A stretch of DNA of 64,000 nucleotides, taken from CAVURS01 sp963834425 (lineage in GTDB: Bacteria > Actinomycetota > Actinomycetes > Actinomycetales > CAVURS01). The notes beneath the pieces are model-generated. The model searched no databases. It saw only the letters and a program-made list of their open reading frames with translations, and was not told the DNA's origin. Both the position numbers and the translations under genes were made by a program. Within the stretch, counting starts at the first letter, position 1; the number at the start of each line of letters is the position of its first letter. The DNA lies in contig CAWIBR010000013.1 of NCBI GenBank assembly GCA_963834425.1, forward strand, positions 186,001 through 250,000, given 5' to 3'. Positions 15,735 to 24,440 of this stretch are shown one piece after another.

Positions 15735-17905
15735 GTGACCTCGACGAGCGCGGACGAGCTGGGTACGGCGGGCGGCGACGCGGGTGCGGCGGGCGGCGAG
15801 CTCCGGGCGGAGGCCGAGGGGCATCTGCGGGCGCTGGTCGGCCGCGACGACGCCCGGTTGCGGGACGACCAGTGGACGGCGATCCAGGCCCTCGTGGCCG
15901 ACCGGCGCCGGGCCCTGGTCGTGCAGCGCACCGGCTGGGGCAAGTCGGCCGTCTACTTCGTGGCCACGGCGCTCCTGCGCAGCCGGGGGGCCGGGCCGAC
16001 GGTCATCGTGTCCCCGCTGCTGGCCTTGATGCGCAACCAGATCGCGGCCGCCGACCGCGCCGGCATCCACGCGGTCACGATCAACTCGACCAACAGCGAT
16101 GGCTGGTCCGCGACCTATGAGGCGATCAACCGCGGCGCCGTCGACGTGCTGCTGGTGAGTCCGGAACGGCTCAACAACCCGGAGTTCCGCGACGAGGTGC
16201 TGCCCCGGCTGGCCGCGGCCGCGGGGCTGCTGGTGGTCGATGAGGCGCACTGCATCTCGGACTGGGGCCACGATTTCCGCCCCGACTACCGGCGGATCCG
16301 GACCATGCTGGCCGACCTGCCCGAGGGGATCCCGGTCCTGGCGACGACGGCCACGGCCAACGCCCGGGTCACCGCCGACGTCGCCGAGCAGCTCTCGGTC
16401 ACCGGCACGGCTGTGCTCGACGACGTCCTGGTCCTGCGCGGCGACCTCGACCGGGAGTCGCTGCATCTGGGCGTTGTCCAACTCCCGAGCCAGGCGGCCC
16501 GGCTGGCCTGGCTGGCCGAGCACCTTCGCGAGCTGCCCGGGCCCGGCATCGTCTACTGCCTCACGGTGGCCGCGACCCAGGAGGTCGCCGAGCATCTGCG
16601 CGCTGCGGGTTACGACGCCCAGGCCTACTCCGGCCAGACCGAGCAGGGCGAACGCCTGGCCGCCGAGGACGACCTGCTCAGCGGGCGACTCAAGGCGCTG
16701 GTCGCAACATCGGCTCTCGGCATGGGCTTCGACATGCCGGACCTCGGCTGGGTGGTCAACCTCGGCGCCCCCGCGTCGCCGATCGCCTACTACCAGCAGG
16801 TCGGCCGCGCCGGTCGGGCCATCGACCGCGCCGTTGCCGTGCTCCTGCCGGGTCGCGAGGACCGCGACATCTGGGACTACTTCGGCTCGCTGGCCTTTCC
16901 CGCCGAGCCGGAGGTGCGACAGGCCCTGGCCATCCTGGGCGACGCGGGCAAGCCGCTGTCGACGGCCGCGCTCGAGCCGCACGTCACCCTGCGCCGCACC
17001 CGGCTGGAGATGATGCTCAAGGTGCTCGATGTCGACGGCGCGGTCCGCCGGGTGCGGGGCGGCTGGATCGCCACCGGCGAACCCTGGGCCTACGACGCGG
17101 AACGCTACGAGCGGGTGCGTGAGACGCGCCGGGCTGAGCAGGCGTCGATGCTGGATTACATTGCAGCGCAAGGCTGTCGGATGCAGTTCCTGCGCGAGGC
17201 GCTGGACGACCCGGGTGCCGCGCCGTGCGGACGCTGTGACAACTGCGGGGGGCTGGAGCTCGCCGCCGCCGCCTCGACCGACCTGGTCGAGCAGGCCCAG
17301 CAGCGGCTGGAGCGGCCGGGCGTTACGGTCGAGCCTCGCAAGATGTGGCCGAGCGGCATGAGTGGCGTCGGGGTCGCCCTCTCCGGCCGGATCGCCGCCG
17401 AGGAGCAGGCCGAGGAGGGCCGGGCGATCGCCCGGCTGACCGACCTCGGCTGGGGGCGAGCCCTGCACGACCTGCTCCGCGACGGCGCGCCGGACGGCGA
17501 GATCCCCGTGCCGCTGCGGCATGCGCTGGTGCAGACGCTGGACGCCTGGGGGCTGCCGGGCGGCCCTCCGGACGGAATCGTCGTCATCGGTTCGGCGACC
17601 CGACCGCAGCTGGTGACCCATCTCGGCGACGGGCTCTGGCGCGCTACCTCGGCGTCCCGGTCTTGGCGACCTTCGACGTCCTCGACCCGGACGCGCCCTC
17701 GCCCCACGACGTGAACAGCGCGCAGCGGCTGCGAGCGGTCGCGCGCCGGCATCGGCTGGACGACCCGGCCGCCGTGGCTGGTCGGCGGGTGCTCCTCGTC
17801 GACGACCGCACCGACACCGGCTGGACCCTCGCCGTGTGTGCGCAGGCGCTGCGGCAGGCGGGGGCGACCGCGGCGTACCCCCTCGTCCTCGCGGCCACGA
17901 CCTGA
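15735..17905 (+). CDS. RecQ-family DNA helicase with C-terminal phosphoribosyltransferase-like domain (frameshifted)
   Basis: About 724 residues once repaired. The RecQ core shows RTGWGKS (Walker A), DEAHCISDWGHDFRPDYR, ATTATA, SALGMGFDMPDLGWVVNLG and QQVGRAGRA; the RecQ zinc region is CRMQFLREAL then CGRCDNC. Past a winged-helix part, the end (VVIGSATRPQLVTHLGDG, then VLLVDDRTDTGWTLAVCAQALRQAGA) is a phosphoribosyltransferase-like fold with a PRPP-loop motif. The frame breaks near 17636: the upstream frame runs to a stop at 17714, while the PRT half continues in another frame. One missing base in GGGCTCTGGCG would restore it. GTG 15735 is used because CATGCT lies 7 bases upstream; ATG 15723 is possible. 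Confidence 0.8.
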
Positions 17906-17920
17906 TCGGACAGCCCGGCT

Positions 17921-17926
17921 TAGGCT
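17921..17926 (+). promoter_or_regulatory. -10 box of apparent leaderless transcript (gabD2)
   Basis: TAGGCT, 6 bases before the ATG at 17933, with no Shine-Dalgarno between. Confidence 0.5.
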
Positions 17927-17932
17927 GGGCCC

Positions 17933-19522
17933 ATGTCGGAGACGATCGCTGACCCGCAGCACGACCTGACCGCGACCTACGCGGTGGATCCGGCGCTCGC
18001 GCGGCGGCTGACCGCACGGGTCGTCGCCGGTCCGGAAGGCGGCACCCACACCCCGACGGCGCCGTTCACCGGAGCGCCGATCGCGGTGCTGCCGGTGTCC
18101 TCGTCGGCCGACGTCGACCGAGCCTTCGCCCTCGCCCGCGCGGCCCAAGCGGCCTGGGCCGAGGTGCCGGTCAAGGAGAAGGCCGCGATCCTGCTGCGCT
18201 TCCACGACCTGGTGCTCGACCGGCAGAGCGACCTGCTCGACCTGGTCCAGATCGAGTGCGGCAAGGCTCGGGCGCACGCCTTCGAGGAGATCGCCGACGT
18301 CGCGCTCGTGGCCCGCCACTACGCCCGCCGTACGACGGGTTATCTGCGCCCGCGTCGGCGCGGTGGCCTCTTCCCGGTGCTCACGCAGAGCCAGGAGGTC
18401 CGCCACCCCAAGGGCGTGGTGGGCATCGTCTCGCCCTGGAACTACCCGCTGACGTTGGCCATCTCCGACGCCCTGCCGGCGTTGATGGCCGGCAACGCGG
18501 TCGTGCTGCGCCCGGACCAGCAGACCTCGCTCACCGCGCTGCTCGGCGCCCAGCTGCTTGCCGACGCCGGCCTGCCGGACGGAGTGCTGCAGGTCGTGCT
18601 CGGCTCGGGACCGGAGATCGGCGAGGCCGTGATCGAGCGCGCCGACTACGTCTGTTACACCGGCTCGACCGCGACCGGGCGGCAGGTCGCGCAGGTCGCC
18701 GCGCGCCGACTGGTCGGCATCTCGCTGGAGCTCGGCGGCAAGAACACGATGTACGTCGCAGCCGACGCCAACCTCGAGCGCGCGGCGGAGGGCGCGGTGC
18801 GGGCGTGCTTCAACGGCGCCGGTCAGCTGTGCGTGGCCATGGAGCGGCTGGTCGTGCACGAGCAGGTCGCCGACCGGTTCCTCGCGCTGTTCCTGAGCCG
18901 GGTCCACTCGATGCGACTCAGCACCGCGCTGGACTGGAGTGCCGACATGGGGTCACTGTTGTCGACCGCCCAGCTGGACACCGTCACGCGGCATGTCGAG
19001 GACGCAAAGGCCCACGGCGCAACGGTTCTGGCCGGTGGTCGGGCTCGGCCGGACATCGGGCCGTTGTTCTACGAGCCGACGGTGCTCGAGGGGGTGACGC
19101 CCGCGATGGTCTGCCGCGACGAGGAGACGTTCGGGCCGGTGGTTGCGCTCTATCGAGTCCGCTCCGACGAGGAGGCGATCGCGCTCGCCAACGACACGGC
19201 GTACGGGCTCAATGCCAGCGTCTGGACCCGCAACGTCGTGCGCGGCCGGCTGATCGCCGCCCGGATCAAGGCGGGGACCGTCAACATCAACGAGGGCTAC
19301 GCCGCGGCCTGGGGCAGTGTCGGCGCACCCATGGGCGGCATGAAGGACTCCGGCCTGTCCCGGCGGCACGGCGCCGAGGGCATCACGAAGTACACCGAGG
19401 TGCAGAACATCACCGCCCAGCACCTGCTCGGCCTGGGGGCGCCGTTCGGCCTGTCCCAGGAGGCCTGGGCGCGCGCCATGACGATCTCGCTGAAGGCGCT
19501 CAAACGAACCGGCCTGCGGTGA
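17933..19522 (+). CDS. gabD2: succinate-semialdehyde dehydrogenase (NADP+), GabD2 type
   Basis: A 529-residue aldehyde dehydrogenase resembling mycobacterial GabD2. It has the cofactor-side GVVGIVSPWNYPLTL, the TGSTATGRQVAQ glycine motif, the general base in LELGGKN, and the nucleophile in NGAGQLCVAMERL. The usual function is oxidation of succinic semialdehyde to succinate, feeding the TCA cycle or bypassing 2-oxoglutarate dehydrogenase. The end of the gene overlaps the next, a ChoD-type oxidase, by GTGA, so the two and the following SDR form a coupled unit. Substrate identity is inferred from similarity; a different aldehyde tied to the oxidase is possible. Confidence 0.85.
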   Translation: MSETIADPQHDLTATYAVDPALARRLTARVVAGPEGGTHTPTAPFTGAPIAVLPVSSSADVDRAFALARAAQAAWAEVPVKEKAAILLRFHDLVLDRQSDLLDLVQIECGKARAHAFEEIADVALVARHYARRTTGYLRPRRRGGLFPVLTQSQEVRHPKGVVGIVSPWNYPLTLAISDALPALMAGNAVVLRPDQQTSLTALLGAQLLADAGLPDGVLQVVLGSGPEIGEAVIERADYVCYTGSTATGRQVAQVAARRLVGISLELGGKNTMYVAADANLERAAEGAVRACFNGAGQLCVAMERLVVHEQVADRFLALFLSRVHSMRLSTALDWSADMGSLLSTAQLDTVTRHVEDAKAHGATVLAGGRARPDIGPLFYEPTVLEGVTPAMVCRDEETFGPVVALYRVRSDEEAIALANDTAYGLNASVWTRNVVRGRLIAARIKAGTVNINEGYAAAWGSVGAPMGGMKDSGLSRRHGAEGITKYTEVQNITAQHLLGLGAPFGLSQEAWARAMTISLKALKRTGLR

Positions 19523-21297
19523 CCGCTGGCGCTGAGCACTCGGCGTACGACGTCGATGTCGCCGTCGTCGGGTCCGGCTTCGGCGGCTCGGTCGCCGCGC
19601 TCCGCCTGGCCGAGAAGGGTTACTCCGTAACGGTTTTCGAGTCTGGGCGCCGGTTCGAGGACGAGGAGTTCGCCCGGACCTCGTGGGACGTCCGGCGGTA
19701 CTTCTGGGCCCCTCGGCTCGGGTGCTACGGCGTGCAGCGGATCCACAAGCTCCCGGACGTCGTGCTGCTCGCGGGAGCGGGCGTCGGCGGCGGGTCGCTC
19801 AACTACGCGAACACGCTCTACGTGCCGCCGAAGGCGTTCTTCGACGACCCGCAGTGGCAGGCGATCACCGATTGGGCCGCGGAGCTGACGCCGCACTACG
19901 ACCAGGCCGCCCGGATGCTCGGTGTGGTCGAGAACCCCTGTGAGGGTCCGGTCGAGGAGATCATGCGCGCCGTTGCCGACGACATGGGCGTCGGGCACAC
20001 CTTCCGCAAGACCCCGGTCGGCGTCTTCTTCGGCCGGCCGGATGCGGCCACCGGAGTCCAGGCCCGCGAGCCTGGCCGTCTGGTCGCGGACCCGTTCTTC
20101 GGCGGCGCCGGCCCGTCGCGCACCGGGTGCACCGAGTGCGGCAACTGCATGGTCGGCTGCCGGGTCGGTGCGAAGAACACGCTGGTCAAGAACTACCTGG
20201 CGCTGGCCGAAGGCCTCGGTGTGCGGGTGGAGCCGCTGCGCACGGTCGTCGACGTCCGCCCGCTCGACCCTCGCCGACCGGACCAGGGATACGCCGTCAC
20301 CACCGAGCGCACGGGTGCGTGGTTCGGTCGGGACCGACGCACCGTCACCGCGGCCCAGGTGGTGCTGGCGGCCGGCACCTGGGGCACCCAGAAGCTGCTC
20401 CACTCGCTGCGCGCCTCGGGTTCCCTGCCCGGCCTGTCCGACCGGCTCGGTCAGCTGACCCGCACCAACTCCGAGGCGCTGCTGGGTGCCGTCACCCGGC
20501 ACGTGCCGCCCGATGCCGACCTCGCCAGAGGGGTGGCGATCACCTCCTCGTTCCACCCGGACGCCGACACCCACGTCGAGAACGTGCGCTACGGCAAGGG
20601 TTCCAACGCGATGGGCCTGCTCGGCACGCTGCTGGTCGACGGCGGCGGCCGCACGCCGCGTTGGGCGCGATGGCTGGGTCTGGCGGCCCGGCACCCCGAC
20701 CAGGTGGCTCGCGCGGCCTGGGTACGCCGCTGGAGTGAGCGCACGATCATCGGCCTGGTGATGCAGAGCCTGGACAACTCCTTGACCGTCTCCGGACGGC
20801 CTCGGCGGACCGGCCGCGGCACGAAGCTGACATCGAGGCAAGGCCACGGCGAGCCCAACCCGACCTGGATCCCATTGGGTCACAAGGCAGTCCGCGGCCT
20901 CGCCGAGCGGCTCCAGGCGCGCACCAACGCGCCTGCGGACCCGGGCGGCACGATCGGCGATGTCGTGGACATCCCGATGACCGCGCACTTCCTGGGCGGC
21001 TGCGTCATCGGCGAGACTCCAGAGCGGGGAGTGATCGACCCCTACCACCGGGTGCACGGCTACCCGGGGCTGCACATCGTCGACGGCTCAGCGGTTTCGG
21101 CCAACCTCGGCGTCAACCCCTCGCTGACCATCACGGCTCAGGCCGAGCGGGCGATCTCGTTGTGGCCCAACGCCGCCGAGCCCGACCGCCGGCCGGTCCA
21201 GGGCTCGGCCTACGTCCGGCTCGAGCCGGTGGCACCGAGTCATCCGGCCGTGCCCGCGACGGCCCCGGCCGCGCTGCGACTGCCCGCGCCCCGATGA
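19519..21297 (+). CDS. choD: FAD-dependent GMC-type oxidoreductase, ChoD family
   Basis: A 592-residue flavoprotein very similar along its length to M. tuberculosis ChoD, annotated there as cholesterol oxidase. It has the FAD motif VVGSGFGGSVAALRLAEKGY near the N-terminus, WAPRLGCYGVQRIH, GAGVGGGSLNYANTLYVPP, a cysteine cluster CTECGNCMVGCRVGAKN, and the C-terminal DPYHRVHGYPGLHIVDGSAVSANLGVNPS that closes the flavin pocket. The GTG start at 19519 overlaps the gabD2 stop. Whether it acts on sterols is open: no sterol-catabolic genes are in the window and ChoD itself has weak evidence for that role. In M. tuberculosis choD also follows guaB3. Confidence 0.85.
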   Translation: MTAGAEHSAYDVDVAVVGSGFGGSVAALRLAEKGYSVTVFESGRRFEDEEFARTSWDVRRYFWAPRLGCYGVQRIHKLPDVVLLAGAGVGGGSLNYANTLYVPPKAFFDDPQWQAITDWAAELTPHYDQAARMLGVVENPCEGPVEEIMRAVADDMGVGHTFRKTPVGVFFGRPDAATGVQAREPGRLVADPFFGGAGPSRTGCTECGNCMVGCRVGAKNTLVKNYLALAEGLGVRVEPLRTVVDVRPLDPRRPDQGYAVTTERTGAWFGRDRRTVTAAQVVLAAGTWGTQKLLHSLRASGSLPGLSDRLGQLTRTNSEALLGAVTRHVPPDADLARGVAITSSFHPDADTHVENVRYGKGSNAMGLLGTLLVDGGGRTPRWARWLGLAARHPDQVARAAWVRRWSERTIIGLVMQSLDNSLTVSGRPRRTGRGTKLTSRQGHGEPNPTWIPLGHKAVRGLAERLQARTNAPADPGGTIGDVVDIPMTAHFLGGCVIGETPERGVIDPYHRVHGYPGLHIVDGSAVSANLGVNPSLTITAQAERAISLWPNAAEPDRRPVQGSAYVRLEPVAPSHPAVPATAPAALRLPAPR

Positions 21298-22231
21298 ACC
21301 CGGGCCCCACGCCGTGGTCGGTGTCTGACATCCCGGACCAGTCCGGGCGGACGGCAGTGGTGACCGGGGCCAACTCCGGCCTGGGGCTGGAGACCGCGAA
21401 GGTGTTGGCCGCCAAGGGATCCCGGGTGTTCCTGGCGGTGCGCGACCCAGAGCGGGGCCGAGCGGCGCTGGAGCAGGTGTCTTCACTCGGCGCGGCCGAG
21501 CTAGTCCAGCTGGACCTGGCCGACCAGGCGAGCGTGCGAGCGGCGGCCGCCGATCTGGCCGGGCGCGCCGACCGCCTGGACCTGCTGGTCAACAACGCCG
21601 GCGTGATGGCTACGCCGGCCCGGACCACGGTGGACGGGTTCGAGCTCGCAGATGGCGACCAACCACCTCGGGCACTTCGCGCTCACCGGCCTCGTCCTGC
21701 CGCAGCTCCTGGCCGCGCCGGAGCCCAGGGTGGTCAACGTCAGCAGCGTCATGCACCGGGTCGGCCGGCTCACCGCCGACGACCCACTGGGCGAGCGGGC
21801 CCGCTATCGATCGTGGCCGGCCTACGGGCGGAGCAAGCTGGCCAACCTGGTCTTCACGATGGAGCTGCAGCGACGCCTGGACCATGGAGCCGCGGGGGGC
21901 CCTGAGCGTGGCGGCGCACCCGGGCACCGCCGCGACCAACCTGGTCGGCTCGGGGCCGATGCGCCATATCCCGGGGCTGGCCGCCCTCGCGACGGCGGTC
22001 AACCGGTTGTGGAGTCAGCCGGCGGCCCACGGTGCCTGGTCCATCCTGCGAGCCAGCACTGACGACGGCCTAGCGGGCGGTGAGTACGTCGGGCCGTCCG
22101 GGCCGGGGGAGACCCGTGGCGCACCCGTGTTCGTGCGGGCCGTCCCGGCGGCCTACGACCCGGCGCTGGGTCAGGCGTTGTGGCGGCGCTCGGTCGAGCT
22201 GACCGGCGTCGACTTCGCGGCCCTGGGCTGA
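21294..22231 (+). CDS. short-chain dehydrogenase/reductase (frameshifted, three reading frames)
   Basis: An SDR of about 312 residues spread over three frames. Segment 1 has the cofactor motif TGANSGLGLETAKVLAAKG and NNAGVM; segment 2 has NHLGHFALTGLVLP, VVNVSSVMHR and the catalytic YGRSK; segment 3 has LSVAAHPGTAATNL and the C-terminus. Removing one base near 21646 (GAGCTCGCAGATG to GAGCTGCAGATG) and one G from the run at 21894-21899 joins them, and then the length is divisible by three. It is coupled to choD by ATGA. SDRs of this NHLGHF type reduce or oxidise alcohols and retinal-like substrates; the substrate is unknown. Confidence 0.8.
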
Positions 22232-22653
22232 CTGCCGCGGGCCAAGCTGGCGGCAGCGGCCAGGCCGAGGGCACAGCACAACGGGCCGTAGACCCTCCGG
22301 TCCAACCGGTCGAACTCCGCGGACGTCCGCCAACCCACCAGCCGATGGGTGTTCCCGGTCAGGCCGGCCAGGCCCCGGCCGAGCAGCGTCACGGCCACGC
22401 CGGCCCGGCCGACTCGCGCGACCGGGTGCTCGCGGCCGACGCCCGCGACCAGCCCGGCGGCGGCCGCCAGCGCCGCGGCCACCTCGACGCAGCGCGCGGA
22501 CGAGGGCAGCGCGTCGACGCCAGCCGCGAGCTGGGCCAGCCGCTCCCGGTCGCGCGCCGGCCAGGTCGAACCCCAGGCCCACGACAGGTGCAGCAGCGAC
22601 AGCCCCCCGAGGACCGCGGCACCCGCGCGGGTCACGACCCGCAGGGCGGTCAC
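22171..22653 (-). CDS. DUF3995 family membrane protein
   Basis: A 160-residue protein with about four hydrophobic segments, resembling DUF3995: LGGLSLLHLSWAWGSTWP at the N-terminus, LAAAAGLVAGV, a TGNTHRLVGW loop before the last helix with FDRLDRRVYGPLCCALGL. The GTG start at 22653 overlaps the stop of the ABC exporter gene 22650-24440 by GTGA, so it belongs to that operon. The last 20 residues run antisense across the end of the convergent SDR gene (61-base overlap). Function unknown; a small membrane partner of the exporter is possible. Confidence 0.6.
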   Translation of the reverse strand: MTALRVVTRAGAAVLGGLSLLHLSWAWGSTWPARDRERLAQLAAGVDALPSSARCVEVAAALAAAAGLVAGVGREHPVARVGRAGVAVTLLGRGLAGLTGNTHRLVGWRTSAEFDRLDRRVYGPLCCALGLAAAASLARGSQPRAAKSTPVSSTERRHNA

Positions 22654-24440
22654 GGGACCGGGTCCGAGGGCTGGCGCTGCCACGACCGCCACAGCGCGGC
22701 GTAGGCGCCGCCGGAGGCGAGCAGCTCGTCGTGGCTCCCGAGCTCGCTGATCCGCCCGTCCTCCACCACCGCAACGCGATCCGCGTCGTGCGCCGTGTGC
22801 AGCCGGTGCGCGATCGCGACGACCGTGCGGCCGGACAGGACGGCCGACAGGGAGCGTTCCAGGTGCCGGGCGGCTCGAGGGTCGAGCAACGAGGTTGCCT
22901 CGTCCAGCACCAGGGTGTGCGGATCGGCCAGCACCAGGCGGGCCAGGGCGATCTGCTGCGCCTGGGCGGGCGTCATCGCTTGTCCGCCCGTGCCGACAGC
23001 CGTCCGCAGCCCGAGCGGCAGGTCTTGCGCCCACCCCAGCGCGTCGACCGACTGCAGGGCCGACTCGAGCTGCTCGGTCGACGCATCCGGCCGGGCGAGC
23101 CGCAGGTTGTCCTCGAGAGTCCCGACGAAGACGTGGTGCTCCTGGGTCACCAGCGCGACCTGTCCCCGCAGCTGGTCCAGCGGCAGGTCGACAAGCGGCA
23201 CGCCGCCGACGGTGACCGAGCCGCGCGTCGGCGGATGGATACCGGCGAGCAACCGGCCCAGGGTCGACTTGCCCGCGCCCGACGGCCCGACCACGGCCAG
23301 CCGTTCGCCCGGGCGCAGGTCGAGGGACACCGAGTGCAGCACGTCGTGGCCCGGCCGATAGGCGTACGACGCATCGGTCGCCTCTACGTGATCATCGACC
23401 GGCACTGCGCCGCTCGGCGAGCGGTCCGGCGGGACCGTCGCTACCCCGATGATCCGGCCCAACGACGCCGCGCCCACCTGCACCTCGTCCAGCCAGGAGA
23501 GCAGCTCGTCGACCGGGTCGATCAGTTGCACGACGTAAAGGGTCACGGCGGTCACGGCGGCGACGCTCGCGTGACCGTGGATGGCCAGGAAGCCGCCCCA
23601 CAGCAGGCACAAGGAGACCGGCAGCAGATAGGTCAGCTCCACGGTCGGGAACCAGACCATCCGCAGCCGCAATGTGTACCGCTCGATCCGGTACGCCGCA
23701 CCGAGATCGTCCAGGGTGCGCCCGACCCGGCGCGAGCGCAGGCTCAGCGCGTCGACCGTGCGCGCGCCGTCGACCGTCTCGGTGATCGTCCCGTTGACCT
23801 CGGCGTACGCCGCTCGCTCGGCCAGGTAACCCTCGGGGGCCCGCTTGAGGTACCAGCGGGTGGACCCATAGAGCAGCGGTGCGCCGATGAGGACCGGCAA
23901 CGCCACGAGCCAGCCCGCGAAGAACGTCGCGGCGAGGGTCAGAACCGTTGTGACACAGGCGACCAGGACCGACGGCACCGCGAACCGCACGGTCTCCGAC
24001 AGCGCGTCGATGTCGTTGGTGGTGCGCGAGATCAGGTCGCCGGTGCCGGCTCGCTCGACCGTCGAGAGCGGCAGCGCGAGGACCCGGTCGATGAACTGCT
24101 CGCGCAGCTGGGCGAAGACTTTCTCACCCAACACGAACGAGGAGTAGCGCGCGTAGCGCGTCAACACCGACTGCACGATCACCGCTGCCGCGAGGATCAG
24201 TGCGTAGCGATTCGCGTCCGAGACGGTCAGCGAGTGCTCGCCGAGCTCCTGGACCATCCGGCCGACGACGGGCGGCGCCACCAGTCCGGCGAGTGCGGCC
24301 AACCCGTGCAGCGCCAACACGATGGTCATCGGGCGCCGGTGCTGGCCGAAGAGCCGGCGGGCTTCCTCGCGCACTTCCGCGGAGGTCGCGACGGGCAGCC
24401 GTCCGCCGGGGCCGAGGGTGAGGTTCGGAGTGCGCATCAC
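22650..24440 (-). CDS. ABC exporter half, canonical ATPase (permease-ATPase fusion)
   Basis: A 596-residue type IV ABC exporter subunit: six membrane helices in roughly residues 35-320, then an ATPase domain. Walker A is VVGPSGAGKST near residue 385, the signature loop is MTPAQAQQIALARL (degenerate from LSGGQ), and Walker B is THTLVLDEATSLLD with the catalytic Glu, followed by IAHRLHT. It pairs with the upstream gene 24437-26179, whose ATPase is degenerate. The start GTG at 24440 overlaps that gene's stop by GTGA; an ATG follows at once. Substrate unknown: heterodimeric exporters of this sort move drugs, lipids or peptides outward. Confidence 0.85.
   Translation of the reverse strand: MMRTPNLTLGPGGRLPVATSAEVREEARRLFGQHRRPMTIVLALHGLAALAGLVAPPVVGRMVQELGEHSLTVSDANRYALILAAAVIVQSVLTRYARYSSFVLGEKVFAQLREQFIDRVLALPLSTVERAGTGDLISRTTNDIDALSETVRFAVPSVLVACVTTVLTLAATFFAGWLVALPVLIGAPLLYGSTRWYLKRAPEGYLAERAAYAEVNGTITETVDGARTVDALSLRSRRVGRTLDDLGAAYRIERYTLRLRMVWFPTVELTYLLPVSLCLLWGGFLAIHGHASVAAVTAVTLYVVQLIDPVDELLSWLDEVQVGAASLGRIIGVATVPPDRSPSGAVPVDDHVEATDASYAYRPGHDVLHSVSLDLRPGERLAVVGPSGAGKSTLGRLLAGIHPPTRGSVTVGGVPLVDLPLDQLRGQVALVTQEHHVFVGTLEDNLRLARPDASTEQLESALQSVDALGWAQDLPLGLRTAVGTGGQAMTPAQAQQIALARLVLADPHTLVLDEATSLLDPRAARHLERSLSAVLSGRTVVAIAHRLHTAHDADRVAVVEDGRISELGSHDELLASGGAYAALWRSWQRQPSDPVP

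Noticed and set aside
15642..18017. 791-codon frame antisense to the RecQ-type helicase
   Set aside because: Shadow of a real gene; no domain and no start signals.
18256..21297. 1013-codon frame, apparent giant ChoD fusion
   Set aside because: The first 420 codons run out of frame through gabD2. The ChoD part has its own GTG start overlapping the gabD2 stop.
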